A stretch of DNA of 64,000 bases from BD2-11 sp965115885 (GTDB lineage: Bacteria; Gemmatimonadota; Gemmatimonadetes; Longimicrobiales; Gaopeijiaceae), in NCBI GenBank assembly GCA_965115885.1, contig OZ220479.1:3472001-3536000 (forward strand), written 5' to 3'. The position numbers and the translations under genes were made by a program. This document shows positions 1 to 8,603 of this stretch, in pieces; the first letter of the stretch is position 1, and every line of letters begins with the position of its first letter. The notes under the pieces were generated by a model. The model did not search any database, had not been told where the DNA came from, and saw nothing but the letters and a program-made list of their open reading frames with translations.

Positions 1-252
1 GACCGCCTCCTGGGGCCCCGCCGCGCCGGCGACGAACCGTCCCGCCGTGGCGTCGAGGAGCCGTCCCAGCAGTCCGTCCCCGACCGCGCCCGCCGCATCC
101 GCCTCCGGGTTCGTGAGCACGCTCAGGAACGGGATCAGCAACGCCATCGAGAAGGCGTCGAAGGCGGCGAACAGGAAGCTCGCGGCCACCGCGCCGAAGA
201 ACGCCGCGACGTAGGGACCCAGGTAGCGCAGGATGCGGAGGTGGAGCCTCAC
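1..252 (-). CDS. ABC exporter, N-terminal membrane part (cut by window edge)
   Basis: Translation from a GTG start gives an N-terminus typical of MsbA/LmrA-type half-transporters: a basic start (VRLHLRILRYLGPY), then a first hydrophobic helix and a second containing SMALLIPFLSVL. Only about 84 residues are inside the window, so the ATPase domain is not seen. The GTG overlaps the TGA of the PorX-like gene upstream in a GTGA junction, so the two are probably translationally coupled. An inner-membrane export ATPase is inferred from the helix pattern; the substrate is unknown. Confidence 0.6.
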   Translation of the reverse strand, partial: MRLHLRILRYLGPYVAAFFGAVAASFLFAAFDAFSMALLIPFLSVLTNPEADAAGAVGDGLLGRLLDATAGRFVAGAAGPQEAV

Positions 253-1841
253 TCCCGCGGTCTCCGGCTCCGAGGCCGCAGGCGGACGACCGGCACGATC
301 ATCTCCTCCGGCGAAATGCCTCCGTGCAGGAACGATCCCCGGTAACGCGACTGGTACTCGCGCAGCTTGGTCGGATAGACCATGAAATAGTCGTCCCGGG
401 CGACGACGTAGGTCGTTCCCGCGCGCCCCGGGGGCAGGCGCAGATCGGCGGCCCTCCCGCTGCTGAAGACGGTGGACTTGCTCGCGGTCCTGAGGTTCAT
501 CCCGAATTTGTAGCGCAGACTGGAAGTGGCGTCCCTGCGGGCGTACACCGTGGTCGGCCGGTTGCAGTGGATCGAGCCGTGGTCGGTGGTGAGCACCACG
601 GAGCACCCCGCCGCCGCCGCCTCCTCGAGGACCCGGATGGCGGTGGAGCGCTCGAACCAGGCGCGCGTCAGGTTGCGCAGCGCGACTTCGTCGCGAGCCA
701 CCTCCATGAGCACCGAGGATTCGCTGCGCCCGTGCGTCATGAGGTCCACGAAGTTGAACACCAGCGCCACCAGCGAACCCTCGGTGCGCACGGCCGACCG
801 GAAGCGCGCCCGAACCTTGTCGCCCTCCCGGTCGGTGAAGATCTTTTCGTAGTGCACCGGCACGCGGCGCCCGGTCAGCCGCCGGAGCTGGGCCTCCAGC
901 AACTCGTCCTCGAAGGCGTTCAGGCTTCCCTCGTCGTCGGACGCGTCCCACCACCCGGGCCGGAAGCGCGCGACCTCGTCGGGGAACAGTCCGCCGAAGA
1001 TGGCGTTGCGGGCGTACGGCGTGGCCGTGGGCAGAATCGAGTAGTAGAGCTTCTCCCGCACGTCGAACCAGGGCGACAGCAGGGGAGCGAGAACGCGCCA
1101 CTGGTCGAGCCGCATGCAGTCCAGGACCACCAGAACCACGGGATCCGCGCCCAACAGGGGAACCACGTGGTTCCCGACGACGTCCGTCGACAGCTCGGGC
1201 CGCCCGGACTCCGCGCCGGCCGTCCAGCGCGGGTAGGCGCGCGCGATCCAAGCGCCGAAATCGTGGCGCAGCTCCGCCAGGATCCCGTCGACGGAATCGA
1301 GCAGGCCGGATTCCCCTGCTTGGTCCAGCCGGATGTGCCAGTCCACCAGCTCGGCGTACAGCGAGGCGAACCCCTCGGGGGTGCGCGCCTCCGCGCGCAA
1401 CGCCGAGAGCTGCCCGAAGCGGGCCGCGAAGTCGCGCGCCACCTGCTGCTGGCGGATGCTCGGTCCCTCGAGGATGCGGGTGACCACCGACAGCACCTGG
1501 CGGGGACTGGTCGGCTTGACCAGATAGTCGTCGACGCGCCGCCCGATCGCCTCGGTCATGGTGCGGTCCTCCTCGGACTTGGTCACCATCACGACGCGCG
1601 CGTGGGGATCCCGACGGCGCAGGACGGCGAGCACGTCTAGGCCCCGGCGCCCGGGCATGCGCTCGTCGAGCAGGACCAGGTCGTAGCGGTTCCGGCCCAG
1701 AAGCGCGAGGGCGTCGTCGCCGTTGGCGATCGCGTCCACGTGGTAGCCCCGCTGCTGCAGGAAGAGCAGGTGGGGCCGCAGGAGGTCGATCTCGTCGTCG
1801 ACCCAGAGGACGCGCTTGGCGGAAGGGGCGGGCGGGATCAT
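249..1841 (-). CDS. porX: PorX-like response regulator with PglZ domain
   Basis: This 530-residue protein has an N-terminal receiver domain (acidic pair D15/D16, phospho-acceptor D59 in VLLDERMPG, switch Lys in the YLVKPTSP segment). A linker follows, then a C-terminal PglZ domain of the alkaline-phosphatase superfamily with VVLDCMRLDQW and TTDHGSIHCN as metal-site segments. This is the architecture of PorX, which in Bacteroidota regulates the type IX secretion system and has phosphodiesterase activity; the target here is unknown. It lies downstream of a TonB-family gene and overlaps the ABC exporter gene by 4 nt. A PglZ domain can suggest BREX, but the receiver domain and the absence of brx/pgl genes argue against that. 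Confidence 0.85.
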   Translation of the reverse strand: MIPPAPSAKRVLWVDDEIDLLRPHLLFLQQRGYHVDAIANGDDALALLGRNRYDLVLLDERMPGRRGLDVLAVLRRRDPHARVVMVTKSEEDRTMTEAIGRRVDDYLVKPTSPRQVLSVVTRILEGPSIRQQQVARDFAARFGQLSALRAEARTPEGFASLYAELVDWHIRLDQAGESGLLDSVDGILAELRHDFGAWIARAYPRWTAGAESGRPELSTDVVGNHVVPLLGADPVVLVVLDCMRLDQWRVLAPLLSPWFDVREKLYYSILPTATPYARNAIFGGLFPDEVARFRPGWWDASDDEGSLNAFEDELLEAQLRRLTGRRVPVHYEKIFTDREGDKVRARFRSAVRTEGSLVALVFNFVDLMTHGRSESSVLMEVARDEVALRNLTRAWFERSTAIRVLEEAAAAGCSVVLTTDHGSIHCNRPTTVYARRDATSSLRYKFGMNLRTASKSTVFSSGRAADLRLPPGRAGTTYVVARDDYFMVYPTKLREYQSRYRGSFLHGGISPEEMIVPVVRLRPRSRRPRE

Positions 1842-1901
1842 TTCGCGGGCCGGTCCGCCGCCGAAGGACCCGGAGGGAACGTGCGGCGCTGCGGAAACGG
1901 G

Positions 1902-2570
1902 CTATTCCATGCTGATGACATACCGGAACCAAGCCGCGACGGGCGCCCCGCCGCGACGGGCCGGCTCGAACACCCAGCGGGCGGCCTCCCGGATCAGTCG
2001 GCGATTGAAGTCGCGGTCGGAGGTGGGCGGCATCAGACGGACGGAGTCGGCGGCGACCCTCCCGGTTTCGAGAACGTAGACCCACACCTCCACCTCCCCG
2101 TCCCGCAGGCTCCGGTTGGAGGGGGGAAGAATCATGCTGCGGGGAGAGGGGGGGACGGTGCGCGACATCCCCTCCGCGGCCGTCCCGCCGCTCCCCCGCC
2201 CCTCGCCCTCCCCCGGGCCCGAATCCTCGCCTTCGCCGGGACGCTCCCCCAGCAGGGAGGAGAAGTCGACTTCCGCGGGATCCTCCAGCTCCAGCGGCTC
2301 GATCTCCAGCGGCACCGGAACCGGCACGCGCGGAGGGACGATGGGGCGGGGCGGGGCGGTCGCGAGGCGGAGCGCCTGCATGGATCCGGAAGCGGAGCGA
2401 TCGTCGCCCGCCCGCGGACCCGCGGCGGCGAACGGGGACGCGGCGGGCACCGGAACGCGCCAGAAGAGGAACAGGACCAGGTGGATGCCGAGGGACAGGC
2501 CCATGGCGGCGCGCCAGCGCTTCCCGTCGCGGCGGCGGCGTTCCCGGTTGCTCGCGGTGGGCGGTGTCAT
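1902..2570 (-). CDS. TonB-family energy-transducing protein
   Basis: The 222-residue protein has a basic N-terminus, one membrane anchor near residues 22-38 (LGIHLVLFLFW) and a Pro-rich then Gly/Glu-rich periplasmic spacer. It ends with a TonB C-terminal-like domain (about 145-222) containing GEVEVWVYVLETGRV and ending ARWVFEPARRGGAPVAAWF. In the family this domain contacts outer-membrane receptors and transmits proton-motive force from ExbBD. No exbB or exbD is adjacent. It lies 48 bp downstream of the LVIVD-type gene and 60 bp upstream of porX on the same strand. Confidence 0.75.
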   Translation of the reverse strand: MTPPTASNRERRRRDGKRWRAAMGLSLGIHLVLFLFWRVPVPAASPFAAAGPRAGDDRSASGSMQALRLATAPPRPIVPPRVPVPVPLEIEPLELEDPAEVDFSSLLGERPGEGEDSGPGEGEGRGSGGTAAEGMSRTVPPSPRSMILPPSNRSLRDGEVEVWVYVLETGRVAADSVRLMPPTSDRDFNRRLIREAARWVFEPARRGGAPVAAWFRYVISME

Positions 2571-2618
2571 CGGTCTGGAGGCCAGCTCCCTCGGTGCCGG
2601 GGAGCGCGCCCCGGCTCG

Positions 2619-3881
2619 CTATCCGCCGGGCGGCGCGGCGCCGGAGAAGAAAACGGAATGGACCTCGCCCGTCGCGCCGTCCACAACCCACGCTCCCTCG
2701 GAGGCTTCCAATCCTACTACCAGCGACGGGGACCCCAGGGTTCCGACGACGGCCGCCACCTCCGGTGCGGCGGGACGCGCGAGATCGAGCACCACAAGGC
2801 CCTGCTCGCCGGCGGCGACGTAGGCCCGGGACCCGAGCAACGCCACGTCGAGCGCAGCGCGGACCCCCCGGTAGCGAGCCGCGAGCCGGGGCGCGGCCGG
2901 ATCGGACACCGCGACGACGTAGACGCCGTCGCGGCCCGCCGCCACCACGGCGACGGCGGCGCCCACCGCGAGGGCGCGCGCGGCCGGGGACAGTTCGAGT
3001 CCTCCGACCTCCTCGAGCGTGGTCCCCTCCCGAGCCACCAAACGGGAGCCCTCCAGCGTCCACGCGACCGGGGACGCGCGCGGCCAGACCAAGTCGGCGG
3101 CGAGCGGGCCGCCCGTCGCGCGCGTCGCCTCCGACAGCTCGACGTTCGCGCCCCGCCCGAGGCCGACGAAACCGACCAGCCCCCCGGCGCCCGCCGCCAC
3201 CAGCCGCTCCCCGCCCCCTCCGGCCGCGACGCGGCGTGCGCCGCGCGCGTCCACCCGTCGTCCCGGAGATCCGCCGCCTCGGGCGACCGGGAGCGCGAAC
3301 AGGCCGCGGGCGGTGGCCGCCACGACGGCGGCGCGCTCCTCCACCAGAACGGCGTCGCGAAGCCCCCGCATCCCCCCCAGCGTCGTCGTCGTCGCCCCCT
3401 CCAGCAGGACGAGGCCCTCGACTCCGCTCAGAAGCGCGCCCGCGCCCGTCGCCCGTCCCCGGTCGGGCAGGAAGGGCAGACGGACCGTCCGCCGGGGCCG
3501 AAGGTCCACCCGGGGCCCCGCCACGAACCGACGCGCGGCCGCGTCGTCGAGCTCCTTGCCCAGCAGGAAGCCCAGCGTGAAGGCGATGGCGGTGGCCACC
3601 GGCGCGAAGCACTCGACCCGGGTGCAGGTGCCCAGACCGGGATCGAAGTCGGCGGACGCGAAGGTCGGAACGCCGACCGCCACGGCCCCGATCGCCGCGC
3701 CCAGCCACTTGCGGCCGCCTCCGGGACCGGATTCCTGGGCGGCGACGGGCGACGGCAGCGCTCCGGCCGCGATCAGCGAGCCGGCGCAGACGAGCCGCCC
3801 GAGGACGCGGCGCGCACCGCCCGACCGACGGCCCCGGACCCGCTCCGGTCGGAACGGCCGATCCCCGCTCGGGCGGATCAC
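2619..3881 (-). CDS. Secreted LVIVD/beta-propeller-type protein
   Basis: The start is a GTG overlapping the TGA of the upstream GWxTD gene (GTGA), giving 420 residues. An N-terminal signal peptide ends near ALPSPVAAQ. The C-terminal half has imperfect repeats of the type VYVVAVSDPAAPRLAARY and LVVLDLARPAAPEVAAVV. These resemble LVIVD repeats, which fold as beta-propeller blades in surface or periplasmic proteins. A hydrophobic segment (ATAIAFTLGFLLGKEL) lies near residues 75-92. The function is unknown; co-expression with the GWxTD protein is implied by the overlap. Confidence 0.6.
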   Translation of the reverse strand: MIRPSGDRPFRPERVRGRRSGGARRVLGRLVCAGSLIAAGALPSPVAAQESGPGGGRKWLGAAIGAVAVGVPTFASADFDPGLGTCTRVECFAPVATAIAFTLGFLLGKELDDAAARRFVAGPRVDLRPRRTVRLPFLPDRGRATGAGALLSGVEGLVLLEGATTTTLGGMRGLRDAVLVEERAAVVAATARGLFALPVARGGGSPGRRVDARGARRVAAGGGGERLVAAGAGGLVGFVGLGRGANVELSEATRATGGPLAADLVWPRASPVAWTLEGSRLVAREGTTLEEVGGLELSPAARALAVGAAVAVVAAGRDGVYVVAVSDPAAPRLAARYRGVRAALDVALLGSRAYVAAGEQGLVVLDLARPAAPEVAAVVGTLGSPSLVVGLEASEGAWVVDGATGEVHSVFFSGAAPPGG

Positions 3882-6043
3882 CGCGCCCGGACCCGGAACT
3901 CCCGCTCCGCCTCCAGCCGAACGCCCGCATTGCGGTCCGAGACCCTGAGCCGCAACCCGTAGCGGCCCGGCGGCGGCCGGTCGAGCCGGAAGGAGAAGTG
4001 CTCGGGCAGCAGGTCGCGCGCCAGCACCCGGTTCCGCTTGCCGAAGGAGAGGCGCACGGGCCGGTCCCCCTCCGCGCTCAGTCCCCAGCGGTCCGCCAGC
4101 TCGTCCAGCAGTTGGGAAAGCGATCCGGTCCGATGGATCTTCTCCACCGTCACCGCCAGCTCCAGATCGTAGGACGCGTGGCGCGTCGAGTCGGGCAACA
4201 GGTTGTAGAGCTCGAAATAGACCCCGATCTCGTCGTCCGGGGCGTAGGAGAGGGTCGGCTCGGGCGTCATGCGGAAGTCGGCGCGCACGCGGGGCGGATC
4301 CCGGACCACCTCGAGCGACCGGACGAGGAGGATGTCGCTCACGCTCGGCTCGCCGGGCGGGAAGCTGCGCGCGCCCACGCGCGCTCGGTGCACCGCGGCC
4401 GCCCAGCTGAGCGGATCGCGGGCCTCGGCCGACACGATGTGTGGCCGGTCGGCCGGCACCGTCGTGCGCCAGCCCAGCGAGAGCGCGCGTCCGTCCCCGA
4501 AGGCCGTCTCCCGGGTTCCGGTGAGACGACGGATCTCGGCGCCGTCCGGTTCGACCACGAAGAGGCCGGTCTCGAAGACGGCCGCCGCGCCGACCGTCCG
4601 CCGGAGCGAATCCAGGGGAACGGCCGCGTGCACTTCCAGGTCGATTTCGCCCTCCGCGCCCCGGAAACGCGCGATCTGGGCGGGCAGGCGGAGCAACGCG
4701 GGAAGCGACGGCGCCGTCATGCGCACGGGTTGCCGGGCCCGGTAGTTCTCGGCGTAGAAGCGGAAGTCGTTGGCGAACGTGGCTCCTCGGTATCCCGGCA
4801 TGCCCCGGAAGACGAACGCCGGCCCGTTCTTTCCGTAGCTCCACACGGTCGTCGTGCGGCCTACGGACTCCATGTCTCCGGCGGCGGCGACGACGACCGG
4901 GAAAGTCGCCCGGCGGAGCGGTTCGCCGTAGCGCACCCAGACGTCGCCCCGGTCGGTGCGCCATCCCGGGACGTCGTACTCGGGCAGACCGAAGCGCAGG
5001 TCGGCGTACGCCATGCGCGACAGATGCTCGGAGCGGTGCTCGTTCGCGGGAGTGAGATAGAGCGGATCGTGGACGGTCCAGAAGCGGCGAGCGGCGTCGG
5101 CGGGATCCGCGCCCGAACGCGCCTCGAAGAGACGGGCGTCGTCGGGAGCGAGCAGACGCGACACCGCCAGGAAGTCGGCGCGCTCCCGGGCGCACAGCAA
5201 CTCGATCGCGTACGCGAACGCTCCGGCCGCCTCGTCCTCGCGGCCCTCGGCGTGCAGCCCCAAGCCGAGAGCGAGATAGGCGCGGGGCTCGGAGCGGGCC
5301 GCGCGCACGAAGCGCAGAGCCTCGGCCATGAACTCCGCCATGCGTCCCGCGTCGTAGTGGAAGGCCATCAGATGGGTGGCCGCGCCGACGTGCGCGGGAT
5401 CCGCGGCCAGCGCCCGGTGGAAATGGTCGAGCATGGCCTCCCGCGCGGCGGCGCCCTGCCCCGAGGCCGAGCCCGAAGCCTGGAGCAGATTCCAGACGTA
5501 TTCGGCGCTTTCGAAGGCGACGTCCCCGCGGAGCTCCGCGATGCCGATGGGGAGGGTTCGCCGGTGGCGAAGCCGGCGCCAAGCCGTCTCCTCGAAGAGG
5601 CCGAGCTGATAGTGGATCTCGGCGAGCGTGGGCGCGTCCGCGCGTTCGGCCGCCTCCAGCGCCCGCCGAAGCGCCCTGCGCGCGTCGACGCGAATTTCCT
5701 GCGTCAGCAGCAGCTTCGCCAGCTCCAGCAGGTACCGGGGATTCTCCGGGTCGCGGCGAACGGCTTCGCCGAGGGCCTCGCGGGCCACGATGCGGCGGCG
5801 GAAGTCGCCGGTGCCGCGCGGCGCCTGCCGGGCGTGGTACAGGCCCTTGAGGAAGTGCGCCTCCGCGTACCCGGGATCGAGGGCGACGGCGCGCTCGATC
5901 CGGTCCAGGGCCAGGACGGTGTCGCCCTCCTGGGCCAGCCGAACCCCCTCCTCGAGCGCCGCGCGCGCCGCAGGGCTCTGGGCGGGGATCCCGCGCGGCG
6001 CGAACAGCGCGCACAGAACGAGAAGGGCGGAGATCGGCTTCAT
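3878..6043 (-). CDS. GWxTD domain-containing protein with TPR-like N-terminus
   Basis: The ATG chosen gives a clear signal peptide (MKPISALLVLCALFAPRG). The mature 721-residue protein begins with TPR-like helices (about 25-300; ALDRIERAVALDPGYAEAHF). The GWxTD domain contains FWTVHDPLY and PGWRTDRGDVWVRYGEP, so the signature GWRTD is intact. The C-terminal half is beta-rich. GWxTD proteins are typical of Bacteroidota, Gemmatimonadota and relatives; their biochemical role is not established. This is the first gene of a same-strand run leading to porX, and it diverges from ctaB across 157 bp. Confidence 0.75.
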   Translation of the reverse strand: MKPISALLVLCALFAPRGIPAQSPAARAALEEGVRLAQEGDTVLALDRIERAVALDPGYAEAHFLKGLYHARQAPRGTGDFRRRIVAREALGEAVRRDPENPRYLLELAKLLLTQEIRVDARRALRRALEAAERADAPTLAEIHYQLGLFEETAWRRLRHRRTLPIGIAELRGDVAFESAEYVWNLLQASGSASGQGAAAREAMLDHFHRALAADPAHVGAATHLMAFHYDAGRMAEFMAEALRFVRAARSEPRAYLALGLGLHAEGREDEAAGAFAYAIELLCARERADFLAVSRLLAPDDARLFEARSGADPADAARRFWTVHDPLYLTPANEHRSEHLSRMAYADLRFGLPEYDVPGWRTDRGDVWVRYGEPLRRATFPVVVAAAGDMESVGRTTTVWSYGKNGPAFVFRGMPGYRGATFANDFRFYAENYRARQPVRMTAPSLPALLRLPAQIARFRGAEGEIDLEVHAAVPLDSLRRTVGAAAVFETGLFVVEPDGAEIRRLTGTRETAFGDGRALSLGWRTTVPADRPHIVSAEARDPLSWAAAVHRARVGARSFPPGEPSVSDILLVRSLEVVRDPPRVRADFRMTPEPTLSYAPDDEIGVYFELYNLLPDSTRHASYDLELAVTVEKIHRTGSLSQLLDELADRWGLSAEGDRPVRLSFGKRNRVLARDLLPEHFSFRLDRPPPGRYGLRLRVSDRNAGVRLEAEREFRVRAR

Positions 6044-6200
6044 CGGAGTCCCGAGCGTCGAATCGAAACAACCCGCGGGAAACTTGCGCAATGCCCGCAG
6101 GCTCCGGCAACTTGCCGTCCCCGTCCTCCGAACGGCTCGCCTCCGCGGTTCGACGCTTGCCCGCACGACGGGTTGAGGCCTTCCCGCAACCCGCTCCGCG

Positions 6201-7109
6201 ATGCGCTCCATGTCGCCAAGCTCCGAGAACGCCGATTCCGCGCCCCGTCCGGGAGGGCCCGGAGCGTATCTCGAGTTGACCAAGCCCGGGATCGCGTGCT
6301 TCGTGGCGACCCTGACCGGGGTGTCCTGCCACGTCGCGGGCGGGGGCGCGCTGGCGGCCCTCTTCATTCTCCACGCGGCGCTGGGAACGGGGCTGGCGAC
6401 GGGCGGCGCGCTGGCGCTCAACCAGTACGTCGAGCGCCGCGAGGACGCGCTCATGACCCGCACCTGCCGACGTCCGATCCCGTCGGGGCGCGTCTCCCCG
6501 CGCCAAGCGCTCGGGTTCGGGCTCCTGCTCACCGCGGCCGGGACCGTCTACCTTTGGGCCGCGGCCGGATGGCTGCCCGCGAGCCTCGCCCTGCTCTCGA
6601 GCGCCCTCTACGTTCTGGTCTACACGCCGCTCAAGACGCGCACCTCGATCGCGAGCCTGGTGGGCTCCCTTCCCGGCGCGCTTCCGGTGCTGGTGGGTTG
6701 GAGCGCGGCGACGGGCACGCTGTCGCTTCAGGCGTTCGCGGTGTTCGGGGTGTTCTTCTTCTGGCAGCTCCCGCACATCCTCGCGCTGGCGTGGATCTGC
6801 CGCGAGGACTACGCCCGAGCGGGCATCGTCATGGCGCCTCCGGGCGACGACGAGGGGCACCTGCTCGGCATGCGCATGCTCGCGGCCACCGCGGCGTTGC
6901 TCCCGGTGAGCCTAGTGCCCGCTTCGCTCGACCTCGCCGGCCCGATCTACGCCGCGGGAGCGTTGCTGGCGGGCGGAGCGCTGCTGGCGGCGGCGCTCGC
7001 GGCCGCCAACCGGCTCACCGACCGGCGCGCGCGCCGGGTCTTCGCGGGAACGTTGCTCTATCAGCCCTTCCTGCTGGCGCTGCTCATCGTCGACACCCCC
7101 GGCCCCTGA
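6201..7109 (+). CDS. ctaB: Protoheme IX farnesyltransferase (heme O synthase)
   Basis: This UbiA-family membrane prenyltransferase (302 residues, about eight or nine helices) transfers a farnesyl group to heme B for heme-copper oxidases. The family motif NxxxDxxMxRTxxRP appears in variant form as NQYVERREDALMTRTCRRP, and the second signature is YTPLKTRTSIASLVGSLPGA. The oxidase-associated part FFWQLPHILALAW is present. No cytochrome oxidase genes are adjacent. The ATG at 6201 fits; a slightly later start at MSPSSENADS is possible. Confidence 0.9.
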   Translation: MRSMSPSSENADSAPRPGGPGAYLELTKPGIACFVATLTGVSCHVAGGGALAALFILHAALGTGLATGGALALNQYVERREDALMTRTCRRPIPSGRVSPRQALGFGLLLTAAGTVYLWAAAGWLPASLALLSSALYVLVYTPLKTRTSIASLVGSLPGALPVLVGWSAATGTLSLQAFAVFGVFFFWQLPHILALAWICREDYARAGIVMAPPGDDEGHLLGMRMLAATAALLPVSLVPASLDLAGPIYAAGALLAGGALLAAALAAANRLTDRRARRVFAGTLLYQPFLLALLIVDTPGP

Positions 7110-7123
7110 ACCGGAGCACGCCC

Positions 7124-8326
7124 GTGACCGTCCCGTCCCCGCCCCGTTCAAGTTCTCCTCCCGTCTTCCTCCGGCGGCTCGGCTCCGCCGCCGTGCGGGT
7201 CGCCGCATGCCTCGCCCTGGCGGCGGCCACGGCCTCCGCCCAGGAGACGCCCCGGCCGCGGGCGCGCGATCTCGGCGTCGCCCCCGGCATCTTCGCCCCC
7301 GGCCCCCACAACGCCATCACGGACGTGGCGGGCGTGCGGGTCGGACACGCGACGGTGCGCGAGGGCGACCGCGTGCGCACCGGGGTGACGGCCATCCTCC
7401 CGCACGGCGGGAACGTCTTCCGCGACCGGGTGCCGGCCGCTCTGCACGTCGGGAACGGCTTCGGCAAGCTTCTGGGCGTCACCCAGGTCCGGGAGTTGGG
7501 AGAGCTGGAAACCCCCGTCCTGCTCACCTGCACGCTGTGCGTGTGGAAGGCGGCCGACGCGCTCGCGGAATGGATGCTGGAGCGCGAGGGCATGGAGGGG
7601 GTGCGCTCCGTCAACCCGGTCGTGGGCGAGACCAACGACGGCGGCCTGAACGACGTCCGCGCGCGGCCGATCGCCCCCGAACACGTGCGCGCGGCGCTCG
7701 AATCGGCCCGCTCCGGCCCGGTGGAGGAGGGATCGGTGGGCGCGGGCACCGGGACCCGCGCCTTCGGCTGGAAGGGGGGCGTCGGCACCAGCAGCCGGAC
7801 GGTGCCCGACGAGCTGGGCGGCTACACGGTGGGCGTGCTGGTGCAGTCCAACTTCGGCGGCATCCTGACGATCGCCGGGGCGCCGGTCGGCCGCGAGCTG
7901 GGCCGCCATTCATTCCGGGGGGCGACGCCGGGCGGGGACGACTCGGACGAAGGGCAGGGATCCATCATGATGGTGGTGGCGACCGACGCGCCCCTTTCCC
8001 CGCTCAAGCTCGAGCGCGTGGCGCGGCGCGCCATGATGGGGCTGGCGCGCACCGGATCGTTCGCCGGGAACGGGTCCGGCGACTACGCGATCGCCTTCTC
8101 CACGGCACCCGGGACGCGGCGCGGCGGAGACGGGACGCTGGTCCTGGAGGAGGTCCCCAACGACCGCATGTCCCCGATCTTCCTAGCCACGGTGGAGGCC
8201 ACGGAGGAAGCCGTGTACAACTCGCTCTTCAAGGCCACCACGGTCTCGGGAATGGGCAACAGCGCCGAAGCTCTGCCCATCGAGGAGACGCTGGAGGTGC
8301 TGCGGCGCTACCGCGTCGTTCCCTGA
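7124..8326 (+). CDS. P1-family peptidase (DmpA/BapA-like), secreted
   Basis: From a GTG start the 400-residue protein has a signal peptide ending near ASAQE. It matches the S58/DmpA family of self-cleaving Ntn-type aminopeptidases throughout: DVAGVRVGHATV, HVGNGFGKLLG, GAGTGTRAFGWKGGVGTSS, YTVGVLVQSNFGG and ARTGSFAGNGSGDYAIAF. The expected autoproteolysis junction is Gly279-Ser280 in GQGSIMMVVATDAPL, making Ser280 the new N-terminal nucleophile. Family members cleave N-terminal residues or beta-amino acids from short peptides. It follows ctaB by 14 bp but is functionally unrelated. Confidence 0.85.
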   Translation: MTVPSPPRSSSPPVFLRRLGSAAVRVAACLALAAATASAQETPRPRARDLGVAPGIFAPGPHNAITDVAGVRVGHATVREGDRVRTGVTAILPHGGNVFRDRVPAALHVGNGFGKLLGVTQVRELGELETPVLLTCTLCVWKAADALAEWMLEREGMEGVRSVNPVVGETNDGGLNDVRARPIAPEHVRAALESARSGPVEEGSVGAGTGTRAFGWKGGVGTSSRTVPDELGGYTVGVLVQSNFGGILTIAGAPVGRELGRHSFRGATPGGDDSDEGQGSIMMVVATDAPLSPLKLERVARRAMMGLARTGSFAGNGSGDYAIAFSTAPGTRRGGDGTLVLEEVPNDRMSPIFLATVEATEEAVYNSLFKATTVSGMGNSAEALPIEETLEVLRRYRVVP

Positions 8327-8466
8327 AGCGGAGCCGGACGCGCCGTCGCGGACGCCCGGATCGCGCCGGAGATCCGGCGTGACGCGGCGGGCGCGTCCGG
8401 GCGGCGGTTCGCGCGCGCGGGACCCGATCGCGGGACCCGATTCGCGGGCGAACCCGGGTCCCGCGA

Positions 8467-8486
8467 GTCGACGACGCCTCGTCGAC
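8467..8486. terminator. Hairpin between convergent genes (first of a pair)
   Basis: An 8-bp perfect stem (GTCGACGA/TCGTCGAC) closes a CGCC loop between the convergent P1 peptidase and serA genes. No T-run follows, so an intrinsic terminator is only a guess. The same 16-nt core recurs at 8533-8548. Confidence 0.35.
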
Positions 8487-8532
8487 GGCGGAAAGGCCGA
8501 TTCCTTCCGGAGCCGCAAGCAACCTTCGCTCA

Positions 8533-8548
8533 CGACGACGCCTCGTCG
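8533..8548. repeat. Second copy of the CGACGACGCCTCGTCG hairpin
   Basis: A 6-bp stem with a CGCC loop has the same 16-nt core as the hairpin at 8467-8486, 58 bp further on. It may be the terminator for the opposite strand or a copy of a small palindromic repeat. Confidence 0.35.
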
Positions 8549-8603
8549 CACCCCCCAGTAGGGGAAGCGCCGAGGCGCGCAACGGTTCCCCGAACGCCTA
8601 TCC

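Noticed and set aside
249..1841. PglZ domain as a sign of BREX
   Set aside because: The domain is fused to a response-regulator receiver (PorX layout) and no brxA, brxB, brxC, pglX or brxL is nearby.
1740..3962. Long open frame on the plus strand
   Set aside because: It lies opposite clear TonB, LVIVD and porX genes, has Arg/Pro/Gly-rich low-complexity composition and no domain; it is a shadow caused by high GC.
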